From assembly GCA_021778375.1 (NCBI GenBank), contig JAJYCM010000149.1, positions 1 through 6,693 of the forward strand: a DNA stretch of 6,693 bases, written 5' to 3'. Numbering within the stretch: the stretch's first letter is position 1; every line of letters begins with the position of its first letter. Shown piece by piece: positions 1-5,170 of the stretch. This stretch comes from Bacteroidota bacterium (GTDB lineage Bacteria > Bacteroidota > Ignavibacteria > Ignavibacteriales > Ignavibacteriaceae). Under the pieces are notes generated by a model. It ran no database searches and was not told the origin of the DNA. It was given only the letters and a program-made list of their open reading frames with translations. The position numbers were made by a program, and so were the translations under genes.

Positions 1-23
1 GCTCCGATGAATTGTAATTCCAT
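1..23 (-). CDS. Start of divergent gene, possibly MBL-fold (beta-CASP) hydrolase, partial
   Basis: Read on the - strand, an ATG at 23-21 opens a frame that stays open to the window edge and encodes MELQFIGA. This short N-terminus resembles the first beta strand of metallo-beta-lactamase-fold proteins, especially the beta-CASP RNA-processing/exonuclease branch, which typically begins M-(K/E)-(I/L)-x-F-(L/I)-G-A. An AAGG, preceded by an A run, lies about 10 nt upstream on the same strand (complement of 34-37) and could serve as a ribosome binding site. Only eight codons are visible and no catalytic HxHxDH motif is in the window, so the family is a guess. The presence of a divergent gene is more plausible than its exact identity. 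Confidence 0.4.
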
Positions 24-117
24 AAAAATCAGACCTTTTTTTTGTTTTATGTAAAATAAATAAAATTTTCATAGAAAGTAGTAAATCGGAAAGTAACTAT
101 TCTGAATATTGCTATGC

Positions 118-153
118 CTTCTCAAAAACTTTATAAGCTTAAAAAGTGAGAAG
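118..153. repeat. Imperfect hairpin, 7-bp outer stem
   Basis: CTTCTCA at 118-124 is exactly complementary to TGAGAAG at 147-153. Inside, CTTT (129-132) can pair with AAAG (143-146), leaving a four-A bulge on the left arm and an AT-rich loop around an AAGCTT. No clean T run follows on either strand, so this is not a convincing terminator. It could be an RNA structure in the leader of the divergent left-hand gene or a protein-binding dyad. Its right arm overlaps the next dyad (151-169). Confidence 0.4.
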
Positions 154-169
154 TTCTATATATGAACTT
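151..169. repeat. Perfect dyad AAGTTC-N7-GAACTT
   Basis: AAGTTC at 151-156 is mirrored by GAACTT at 164-169 around a seven-base TATATAT centre. Perfect six-base half sites with an AT-rich spacer resemble a binding site for a dimeric helix-turn-helix regulator, but no regulator is identified here. The element lies far (about 340 bp) from nuoA and about 130 bp upstream of the putative left-hand gene. It shares AAG (151-153) with the preceding hairpin, so the two structures would exclude each other in RNA. Confidence 0.4.
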
Positions 170-208
170 GTAAATACTATCTTTTATAAAAATTCAACGC
201 AAAGAACC

Positions 209-227
209 AACCTGCCGCAGGCAGGTT
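209..227. repeat. GC-rich palindrome AACCTGCC-GCA-GGCAGGTT
   Basis: Eight-base arms (209-216 and 220-227) pair perfectly around a GCA triplet, and the element is an abrupt GC-rich island in very AT-rich DNA. On the + strand four Ts (226-229) overlap its right end, so it could act as a weak intrinsic terminator. However, no + strand gene precedes it, and it would lie upstream of the left-hand gene on the other strand. Short GC-rich palindromes of the CCTGCC/GGCAGG type occur, from memory, as dispersed intergenic repeats in Bacteroidota-like genomes, and a REP-like element is the reading I favour. Confidence 0.55.
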
Positions 228-248
228 TTGAAGTTATTAGAAGTGCCC

Positions 249-265
249 TATATTAAGCTAATATA
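249..265. repeat. Palindrome TATATTA-AGC-TAATATA
   Basis: Seven-base AT-only arms (249-255 and 259-265) pair perfectly around AGC. It lies 21 bases to the right of the GC-rich palindrome. A purely AT stem with a three-base loop would be unstable as RNA, so an operator-like DNA dyad is a more natural reading. In DNA this AT-rich a short perfect dyad can also arise by chance. Confidence 0.3.
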
Positions 266-451
266 ACAGTAATTTTAATTACATTTTCCGTTCCTTCATT
301 TCAATATTCATTTGTCCCTACTCAAACGTTAAGTGTAAAGGAATGTCTCATTTTTTTCAATTTCTATAAAAAAATAATTCCAAAACAACTGAAGCTAAAT
401 TTATTTTGACTAATTTATTAAACATCTTGATATATCCCTCACTCGTTTAAA

Positions 452-482
452 TTGACAATCAGACAAATTTTGGATAATTTTG
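452..482 (+). promoter_or_regulatory. Bacteroidota-type promoter for the nuo operon
   Basis: TAATTTTG at 475-482 fits the Bacteroidota -7 consensus TAnnTTTG exactly. TTG at 452-454 lies 20 bases upstream of it, in the range expected for the -33 element. The upstream box is also a perfect TTGACA (452-457), a classical -35 hexamer, with a 17-base spacer to TAATTT. Transcription would be expected to start near 487-490, giving a 5' leader of about 20 bases before the nuoA ATG at 508. I found no other exact TAnnTTTG on the + strand in the preceding 450 bases. This is sequence inference; no start site has been mapped. Confidence 0.6.
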
Positions 483-507
483 CCCAACAAAAAAACGAAG
501 TCTAATT

Positions 508-876
508 ATGCTTGTTCAATATATCCCAGTGTTTTTAGTTATCGCCGTTGCAATAGTTTTTGCCGTGGCTACTGTCTTTTCATCGGAAATATTTGGTCCT
601 AAACGCCCAACTCAGGCAAAGCTTTCTACCTATGAAAGTGGAATGAAACCAGTTGGCACTACCCATGAAAGAATGTCGGTTAAGTATTATCTTGTTGCAA
701 TGTTTTTTATCATTTTTGATCTGGAAGTAATTTTCATTTATCCCTGGGCTGTTCAATTCAAAAAATTATATATAGAAAACGGAATATCCGTTTTTGTATC
801 AATGGTAATCTTTTTAATTGTATTGGAATTGGGATATTTATACGCTTATAAGAAAGGCGGTTTCAAATGGGATTAG
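508..876 (+). CDS. nuoA: NADH-quinone oxidoreductase subunit A
   Basis: This is a small membrane subunit of respiratory complex I (ND3 homologue) that sits at the junction of the peripheral and membrane arms near the quinone cavity. The 122-residue product has the normal length and three predicted membrane helices (about 5-26, 59-80 and 93-113). The family loop is present as YESGMKP (42-48), followed by the conserved FDLE segment in helix 2; D71 and E73 match the conserved acidic pair of E. coli NuoA (Asp79, Glu81). The Cys of the mitochondrial loop is Ser here, as in E. coli. ATG 508 follows an A-rich leader with only a weak GAAG, typical of Bacteroidota starts. It is the first gene of the operon, and its end overlaps nuoB by 10 bp (867-876), which suggests translational coupling. 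Confidence 0.97.
   Translation: MLVQYIPVFLVIAVAIVFAVATVFSSEIFGPKRPTQAKLSTYESGMKPVGTTHERMSVKYYLVAMFFIIFDLEVIFIYPWAVQFKKLYIENGISVFVSMVIFLIVLELGYLYAYKKGGFKWD
853..860 (+). promoter_or_regulatory. Shine-Dalgarno-like site for nuoB, inside nuoA
   Basis: AAAGGCGG, one base off AAAGGAGG, ends six bases before the nuoB ATG at 867 and lies within the last codons of nuoA. It is the best ribosome binding site in the window, the other nuo genes having weak or no such sequence. It supports ATG 867 as the start of nuoB. The same bases encode the Lys-Gly-Gly near the end of NuoA, so the match may partly be coding constraint. Confidence 0.5.
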
Positions 877-1388
877 AAGCAAAAATTACTCAAGATGGCT
901 TCTTAACCACAACAATCGATGCTCTGGTTGCCTGGTCAAGGGAAAATTCTGTGTGGCCTATGCCCATGGGTATTTCCTGCTGTGCTATTGAAATGATGGC
1001 TTCTGGCGATCCGAGATATGATATAGCCCGGTTTGGGTCTGAGGTGATGCGCTTTACTCCACGCCAATGCGATTTAATGATTGTTGCAGGAACTGTTACA
1101 TACAAAATGTCCCATGTAGTTAAGAAAATTTATGACCAAATGCCCGATCCGAAATGGGTAATTGCTATGGGAGCTTGCACCTCTTCCGGTGGAATGTATA
1201 GGTCTTATTCTGTCGTTCAAGGCATAGACCAATTTTTGCCTGTGGATGTATATGTCGCCGGCTGTCCGCCGCGCCCGGATAATTTGCTAAATGCACTTCT
1301 TCAAATCCAAGAAAAAATCAGAGGAACTAAAGCAAGAGATTTCCAGGATGTACCGTTACCTGTTCTAAACGTTCTACAAAATAATTGA
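867..1388 (+). CDS. nuoB: NADH-quinone oxidoreductase subunit B
   Basis: This is the complex I subunit (PSST homologue) that holds the terminal [4Fe-4S] cluster N2, which passes electrons to quinone. In the 173-residue product the four expected ligands are the tandem Cys38-Cys39 (in GISCCAIEMM), Cys104 (in MGACTSSGGM) and Cys133 (in AGCPPRPDNLL). The N-terminus (GFLTTTIDALVAWSRENSVWP) aligns with the usual family start, supporting ATG 867. The EVMRFTPRQ stretch has a Bacteroidota flavour. An extra Cys68 follows it (PRQCDL), at a position that is not a cluster ligand. The gene overlaps nuoA by 10 bp and ends 4 bp before nuoC. Length and motifs are complete, and I see nothing broken. Confidence 0.98.
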   Translation: MGLEAKITQDGFLTTTIDALVAWSRENSVWPMPMGISCCAIEMMASGDPRYDIARFGSEVMRFTPRQCDLMIVAGTVTYKMSHVVKKIYDQMPDPKWVIAMGACTSSGGMYRSYSVVQGIDQFLPVDVYVAGCPPRPDNLLNALLQIQEKIRGTKARDFQDVPLPVLNVLQNN

Positions 1389-1392
1389 AATT

Positions 1393-1881
1393 ATGGAATT
1401 AAAAGATTTAGTCATTCAAAAATTAAATGATAAATTCAAAGACGTTAACTTTGAATTTGTCGAATATAGAAATGAACTTACAATTATATTTGACAAGAAA
1501 AATATAGTGGATGTATGTAAGTTCTTAAAAGATGACGGCGATTTGCAGTTCAACCTATGCGAAGATGTTACCGCTATTGATTGGGCAAAGCCTAAAAACC
1601 GTTTTACTATTGTCTATCATATTTTCTCCCTCAAAAATAATTTCAGGCTGTCTCTAAAATCAAACGTTGATGAGTCTGATTGTTCGATTGATACAGTCTC
1701 TTCTATCTGGAAAACTGCTGACTGGGAAGAAAGGGAAGTCTATGATATGTACGGTATAAAATTTAATAACCACCCCGATCTTCGCCGAATGTATATGCCG
1801 GAAGATTTTGAATATCATCCTTTAAGAAAAGATTTTCCTTTGATGGGAATCCCCGGCTCGCTTCCACTACCAAAGAAATAA
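1393..1881 (+). CDS. nuoC: NADH-quinone oxidoreductase subunit C
   Basis: This is the 30-kDa-type subunit of the complex I connecting module. It carries no cofactor and packs against NuoD. The 162-residue product is a stand-alone NuoC, not the NuoCD fusion found in E. coli. Its N-terminal half is variable, while the C-terminal half holds the family signature at about residues 105-150: SSIWKTADWEEREVYDMYGI followed by HPDLRRMYMPEDF and HPLRKDFPL. It ends in a short proline-rich tail (PGSLPLPKK). The ATG lies 4 bp after the nuoB stop with no visible Shine-Dalgarno site, so translation probably relies on ribosomes arriving from nuoB or on A/T-rich initiation. The stop overlaps another ATG (TAATG, 1879-1883) that opens only a two-codon frame before nuoD. 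Confidence 0.97.
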   Translation: MELKDLVIQKLNDKFKDVNFEFVEYRNELTIIFDKKNIVDVCKFLKDDGDLQFNLCEDVTAIDWAKPKNRFTIVYHIFSLKNNFRLSLKSNVDESDCSIDTVSSIWKTADWEEREVYDMYGIKFNNHPDLRRMYMPEDFEYHPLRKDFPLMGIPGSLPLPKK

Positions 1882-1890
1882 TGAAATAAT

Positions 1891-3144
1891 ATGCAGAAAT
1901 TAACTAAAGACGATGTCCACCCAAAAATAGTTGAAGCTCTCTTAAGAGCTGATACAAACATTACAATCGAAGATGCGCTTGAAAATGAAATGATTCTAAA
2001 CATGGGCCCTCAACATCCTGCTACCCATGGAGTGCTTCGCTTGCTGCTCCGGCTTGACGGGGAAACTATTATGGCTTGTGTCCCTGAACTCGGCTATCTT
2101 CATAGAGGTTATGAAAAGATGGCTGAAAATATGTCCTATTACGAATTTGTCCCTCATACCGACCGTCTTGATTATCTTGCCCCGCTGGCAAATAATGTAG
2201 CCTATGTTCTTGCAGTAGAAAAATTAGCCGGTATTGAAGTGCCTCCGCGAGCTCAATATATCAGAATGATGGTTGCTGAACTTGCACGTATTGCTTCCCA
2301 TCTTGTGGCTATGGGCGCCCTTGCTATGGATGTTGGAGCTTTAACGATTTTCCTATGGACTTTAAGAGAACGCGAAAAAATCCTTGACATTTGGGATATC
2401 CTTTGCGGTGCACGGTTTACAAACAGTTATACTCGTATTGGCGGAGTTGCAAATGATGCTCAACCTGAAGCCCTTGCAAAAGTTAAATGGTTCATCGATC
2501 AATTTGATGAAAAACTTGAAGAGTGTGAAAGACTTTTAAATACTAACCGTATTTTTATTGAAAGACTTGAAGGTATCGGAGTTGTTTCATCTGAAGATGC
2601 AATTGACCTTGGGCTAACTGGTCCTAACCTACGTGGAAGCGGAGTTGAGTTTGATTTGCGAAGAGCTACTCCTTACCTCTTTTATAATGAAATGGACTTT
2701 AAGGTTATTACTCATAAAGAAGGCGACAGCTTAGCACGGTATTTCGTTAGAGTTGATGAAGCTTATGAAAGTGCAAAAATAGTCCGCCAAATCCTTGATA
2801 AAATGCCTCAAGGTGAAACGATGGCTAACCAACCAAAAAAAGTTCTTCCCAAAAAAGCAGAAGTATATTCCAAAATGGAAGAATTAATACATGACTTTAT
2901 GATAATCAATTTTGGGATCAATCCTCCCGTAGGAGAAATTTACAGCGCAGTTGAAAATCCTAAAGGTGAACTTGGATTTTATTTAGTCAGCAAAGGAGAA
3001 GGACATCCGTGGAAGTGCAAAATTCGCTCTCCCTCGTTTGTTAATCTTCAAGCTATTCCTCATTTGGTAAAAGGACACATGATTTCAGATGTCGTAGCTA
3101 TAGTCGGAAGTCTTGATCCTGTTATGGGCGAAGCTGACAAGTAG
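1891..3144 (+). CDS. nuoD: NADH-quinone oxidoreductase subunit D
   Basis: This is the 49-kDa-type subunit that forms, with NuoB, the quinone reduction site of complex I; its fold derives from [NiFe]-hydrogenase large subunits. The 417-residue product carries MGPQHPATHGVLRL (38-51), ELGYLHRGYEKMAE (66-79), DRLDYL (91-96) and the C-terminal IRSPSF and GSLDPVMGEAD blocks. Spacing identifies His46 and Tyr95 as the quinone-headgroup pair (His38/Tyr87 in Thermus Nqo4) and Asp147 as the partner of that His (Asp139 in Thermus). All three are present. A lineage-variable leader of about 33 residues precedes the conserved core; Met34 is an alternative start, but ATG 1891 fits the 9-bp gap after nuoC. 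No Shine-Dalgarno site is visible. The following 42-bp gap to nuoE holds a tandem repeat. Confidence 0.98.
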   Translation: MQKLTKDDVHPKIVEALLRADTNITIEDALENEMILNMGPQHPATHGVLRLLLRLDGETIMACVPELGYLHRGYEKMAENMSYYEFVPHTDRLDYLAPLANNVAYVLAVEKLAGIEVPPRAQYIRMMVAELARIASHLVAMGALAMDVGALTIFLWTLREREKILDIWDILCGARFTNSYTRIGGVANDAQPEALAKVKWFIDQFDEKLEECERLLNTNRIFIERLEGIGVVSSEDAIDLGLTGPNLRGSGVEFDLRRATPYLFYNEMDFKVITHKEGDSLARYFVRVDEAYESAKIVRQILDKMPQGETMANQPKKVLPKKAEVYSKMEELIHDFMIINFGINPPVGEIYSAVENPKGELGFYLVSKGEGHPWKCKIRSPSFVNLQAIPHLVKGHMISDVVAIVGSLDPVMGEADK

Positions 3145-3146
3145 GA

Positions 3147-3182
3147 AACTTAATCTTAAACTTGATCTTAAACTTAAACTTA
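3147..3182. repeat. Three 12-bp (six 6-bp) tandem repeat between nuoD and nuoE
   Basis: Almost the whole nuoD-nuoE gap is three 12-base units: AACTTAATCTTA (3147-3158), AACTTGATCTTA (3159-3170) and AACTTAAACTTA (3171-3182). Each unit is itself two hexamers close to A(A/T)CTT(A/G). The repeat begins two bases after the nuoD stop and ends four bases before the nuoE ATG. It therefore replaces any ribosome binding site and sets the distance between the two genes. It is prone to slippage in principle, so its copy number may vary between strains. No function is known to me. Confidence 0.8.
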
Positions 3183-3186
3183 TTAT

Positions 3187-3666
3187 ATGGAATTTACATT
3201 CACACCAGAAAATCTTAACAGAATAAACGAAGTTATTTCGCATTACCCAGAAAAACGTCCGGCAGTTATGGGAGTCCTTTACATTGCACAGGAACAGAAC
3301 GGTTGGATTTCCTATGAAGTAATGAAGGAAGTTGCCAATGTACTCGATATGAAGGAAGAAGAAATCTTAGGCATAGTTTCTTTTTATACTATGTATCATG
3401 AAAAGCCGGTCGGCAAATTTCATCTCCAGGTTTGTACTAATGTCTCTTGTATGTTAAGAGGCGGGAATAAAATATATGATCATGTCAAAGAAAAATTAGG
3501 AATAGAAAACGGCGGAGTTACAGAAGACAAACTGTTTTCATTGGAAGAAGTTGAATGCATGGGTTCATGCGGTACAGCTCCGATGATTGCGGTTAATGAA
3601 GATTATTTTGAAAATTTAAATATTAAACAAATCGATCAAATTATAGAATCTCTGAAGAATAAATAA
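3187..3666 (+). CDS. nuoE: NADH-quinone oxidoreductase subunit E
   Basis: This is the 24-kDa-type thioredoxin-fold subunit of the NADH-oxidising module, carrying the off-pathway [2Fe-2S] cluster N1a next to the FMN of NuoF. The product has 159 residues, the normal length. Four cluster ligands are visible: Cys83 and Cys88 (VCTNVSC) and Cys124 and Cys128 (VECMGSCG). The N-terminal helical part has the usual family segments (PEKRPAVMGVLYIAQEQNGW, then VSFYTMYHEKPVGKF). The start at 3187 follows the tandem repeat, with no Shine-Dalgarno sequence in front. The stop codon overlaps the nuoF start by one base (TAATG), indicating coupled synthesis of the E-F pair. Its presence argues that this complex I accepts electrons from NADH, not only from another donor. 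Confidence 0.97.
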   Translation: MEFTFTPENLNRINEVISHYPEKRPAVMGVLYIAQEQNGWISYEVMKEVANVLDMKEEEILGIVSFYTMYHEKPVGKFHLQVCTNVSCMLRGGNKIYDHVKEKLGIENGGVTEDKLFSLEEVECMGSCGTAPMIAVNEDYFENLNIKQIDQIIESLKNK

Positions 3667-4988
3667 TGGAAAAGATTGTCCTTCCTGATATAAAAGACCT
3701 ACATCTAATTGACGTTTACATTCAAAACGGCGGTTATACTGCATTAAAAAAAGCTTTTTCTCAAACACCTGACGACATAATAGATCAGGTGAAAAAATCC
3801 GGGCTTAGAGGCAGAGGAGGTGCAGCGTTTTTTGCTGGTTTGAAATGGAGCTTTATGCCTAAAACTTCAAGCAAACCTAAATATCTTTGTATCAATGGTG
3901 ATGAAAGCGAACCTGGCTCTTTTAAGGATAGGCAAATCCTTGAATTCAACCCTCATCAATTAATCGAAGGTACTTTAATTGAAGCTTATGCAATACAAGC
4001 TAATGCCGCTTACATTTATATCAGAGGTGAATACCATAAATGGATTAAACTTCTCGAAAAAGCTTTAGCTGATGCTTATGAATATGGGTTTGTAGGCGAT
4101 AAGATGAAGGAAAAATTAGGTGGCAATTATTCTGTTAATATTTATGTCCATAAAGGAGCCGGGGCTTATATTTGCGGAGAAGAATCTGCCTTAATGAATT
4201 CCATTGAAGGCAAGCGTGGTTATCCTCGTGTGAAGCCGCCGTTCCCCGCTCAAAATGGTTTGTGGGGTTGTCCGACTACAATTAACAACGTTGAAACTGT
4301 TGCCAATGTCCCTCCTATAATAAATAAAGGCTGGGAATGGTTTTCCAAAATCGGAGAACCTAAACATCCCGGCACAATTCTATATGGCTTAAGCGGGCAC
4401 GTTAATAATCCAGGAATTTATGAATTGCCCTCGGGAACTTTATTAACTGATCTGATCTACAAATACGGCGGCGGTGTTCCCGGTAATAAAAAAATTCTGT
4501 GCGTTATCCCTGGCGGCTCTTCTATGCCTCCCTTGCGCGGAGAGCAGATTGAGGGAATTAAAATGGATGCCGAATCACTTAAAGCTGCTGGCACATCTAT
4601 CGGAACTGCCGGAATTATCGTAATGGATGAAGACACAGACTTGGTACAAGTTCTGGCACGCATTGCAAAATTTTATTACCATGAAAGTTGCGGACAATGC
4701 ACTCCTTGCCGAGAGGGAACTGGTTGGATGCTAAAATTATTGAATAGGATTGCCAAAGGAGAAGGTTCAACTCATGACCTTGATTTGCTTATCTCTGTTG
4801 CAAGCAATATTGAAGGGAATACAATTTGTGCTCTTGGCGAAGCTGCCGCCTGGCCTGTCAGATTTATGATTACCAGATTTAGAGATTATTTCGAAACTCG
4901 AGTAAGCAGGGAAGTGACCATACCTGTTGCTAATAAAGTTCATTCTATGCGACATACAGAATACCCCCTTGCTCCGATTAAGGATTAA
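3666..4988 (+). CDS. nuoF: NADH-quinone oxidoreductase subunit F (FMN/NADH binding)
   Basis: This is the 51-kDa-type flavoprotein subunit that oxidises NADH through FMN and passes electrons to [4Fe-4S] cluster N3. The 440-residue product shows the glycine-rich FMN/NADH loop (LRGRGG, 47-52), INGDESEPGSFKDR (76-89), the GAGAYICGEESALMNSIEG segment (164-182) and N3 ligands Cys342, Cys345, Cys348 (SCGQCTPC) and Cys388 (NTICALGEAA). After LRGRGG the sequence reads AAFFAGLKW where most relatives have AGFPTGLKW or similar, so three loop positions differ; the basic residue (Lys60) is retained. ATG 3666 overlaps the nuoE stop by one base, with only a weak GAAG upstream. It is the last nuo gene in the window: nuoG, its physical partner, does not follow, and the next gene is a helicase after a 182-bp spacer. 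Confidence 0.98.
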   Translation: MEKIVLPDIKDLHLIDVYIQNGGYTALKKAFSQTPDDIIDQVKKSGLRGRGGAAFFAGLKWSFMPKTSSKPKYLCINGDESEPGSFKDRQILEFNPHQLIEGTLIEAYAIQANAAYIYIRGEYHKWIKLLEKALADAYEYGFVGDKMKEKLGGNYSVNIYVHKGAGAYICGEESALMNSIEGKRGYPRVKPPFPAQNGLWGCPTTINNVETVANVPPIINKGWEWFSKIGEPKHPGTILYGLSGHVNNPGIYELPSGTLLTDLIYKYGGGVPGNKKILCVIPGGSSMPPLRGEQIEGIKMDAESLKAAGTSIGTAGIIVMDEDTDLVQVLARIAKFYYHESCGQCTPCREGTGWMLKLLNRIAKGEGSTHDLDLLISVASNIEGNTICALGEAAAWPVRFMITRFRDYFETRVSREVTIPVANKVHSMRHTEYPLAPIKD

Positions 4989-5062
4989 AAGTCTAATTCT
5001 CATTAGTTCCATTGTATTCCGCTACTGCATTTCTCCACAAGTCGCAATTTTTTATATCTTTA

Positions 5063-5075
5063 TTTTGCTGCAAAA
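5063..5075. repeat. Small dyad TTTTGC-T-GCAAAA in the nuoF-uvrD spacer
   Basis: Six-base half sites (5063-5068 and 5070-5075) are exact inverted copies around a single T. Weaker AATTTTT/AAAAATT arms (5046-5052 and 5072-5078) overlap it. The one-base centre makes a hairpin of the full arms impossible, so a DNA-binding site is more likely than a terminator. A T-rich run follows at about 5090-5108, but no GC stem precedes it closely, so I do not call an intrinsic terminator for the nuo operon. Chance occurrence is possible. Confidence 0.25.
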
Positions 5076-5125
5076 ATTCCTCAGATTAACTTTTTTCTTC
5101 CCTTTTTATTCGACTAAATTTTCAA

Positions 5126-5133
5126 TATATTTG
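5126..5133 (+). promoter_or_regulatory. Candidate -7 promoter element for uvrD-like gene
   Basis: TATATTTG matches the Bacteroidota TAnnTTTG element and would place a transcription start near 5138-5141, about 30 bases before the helicase ATG. No clear TTG lies at the -33 distance; the region there is a pyrimidine-rich run, so the assignment is weaker than for nuoA. Together with the 182-bp spacer it suggests that the helicase gene can be transcribed apart from the nuo genes. Confidence 0.35.
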
Positions 5134-5170
5134 CAAGTCAAAAATCCTCAAATGTTTATAGATGGGAATT

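Larger units (their letters stand above)
24..507. other. Divergent intergenic region upstream of nuoA
   Basis: This stretch of about 480 bases is very AT-rich, has stops in every frame and holds no coding region I can support. I see no tRNA or other RNA gene fold. It does hold four inverted repeats (118-153, 151-169, 209-227 and 249-265) clustered in its left half and a promoter candidate immediately before nuoA (452-482). The stretch from about 270 to 450 shows nothing I can name beyond AT-rich sequence and a weak TTGACT box at 406-411 without a convincing partner. If the left-edge gene is real, the region sits between two divergent genes and the dyads could serve either one. Confidence 0.7.
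4989..5170. other. Intergenic spacer nuoF to uvrD-like helicase
   Basis: This is a 182-bp AT-rich, pyrimidine-rich spacer and by far the longest gap after the operon begins. It contains a five-base inverted repeat CTAAT-TCTC-ATTAG (4993-5006) just after nuoF, the TTTTGC/GCAAAA dyad (5063-5075) and a TAnnTTTG element (5126-5133). No convincing GC-stem terminator is visible, so read-through from nuo into the helicase gene cannot be excluded. I see no small gene or RNA here. Confidence 0.6.

Noticed and set aside
406..434. TTGACT with GATATA at 17-base spacing as a second nuo promoter
   Set aside because: The downstream box is a poor match to both TATAAT and TAnnTTTG, and a much better promoter lies at 452-482.
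631..651. Ser in place of Cys in the NuoA loop (YESG) as a missing key residue
   Set aside because: E. coli NuoA also has ESG here; the Cys matters for the mitochondrial active/deactive switch, not for bacterial function.
890..1105. Antisense reading frame of 71 codons inside nuoB
   Set aside because: It lies wholly opposite a complete, motif-rich nuoB and resembles no known protein; it is a shadow of the coding strand.
1815..2003. Antisense frame of 62 codons across the nuoC-nuoD junction
   Set aside because: It is opposite conserved parts of both genes, with no family features.
4457..4663. Antisense frame of 68 codons inside nuoF
   Set aside because: It is opposite the conserved NuoF core and is low-complexity and proline/serine-rich from reverse-complement codons.
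508..4988. Horizontal transfer, or a novel electron-transport variant, of the nuo block
   Set aside because: Composition and codon use look uniform with the flanking helicase, and all cofactor and quinone-site residues are standard.
4993..5006. CTAAT-TCTC-ATTAG inverted repeat right after nuoF as an operon terminator
   Set aside because: The stem is only five base pairs, AT-rich, and has no T tract directly behind it.
4767..5012. Antisense frame of 81 codons over the nuoF 3' end
   Set aside because: Nearly all of it is antisense to nuoF, including the Cys388 region; it has no recognisable domain.
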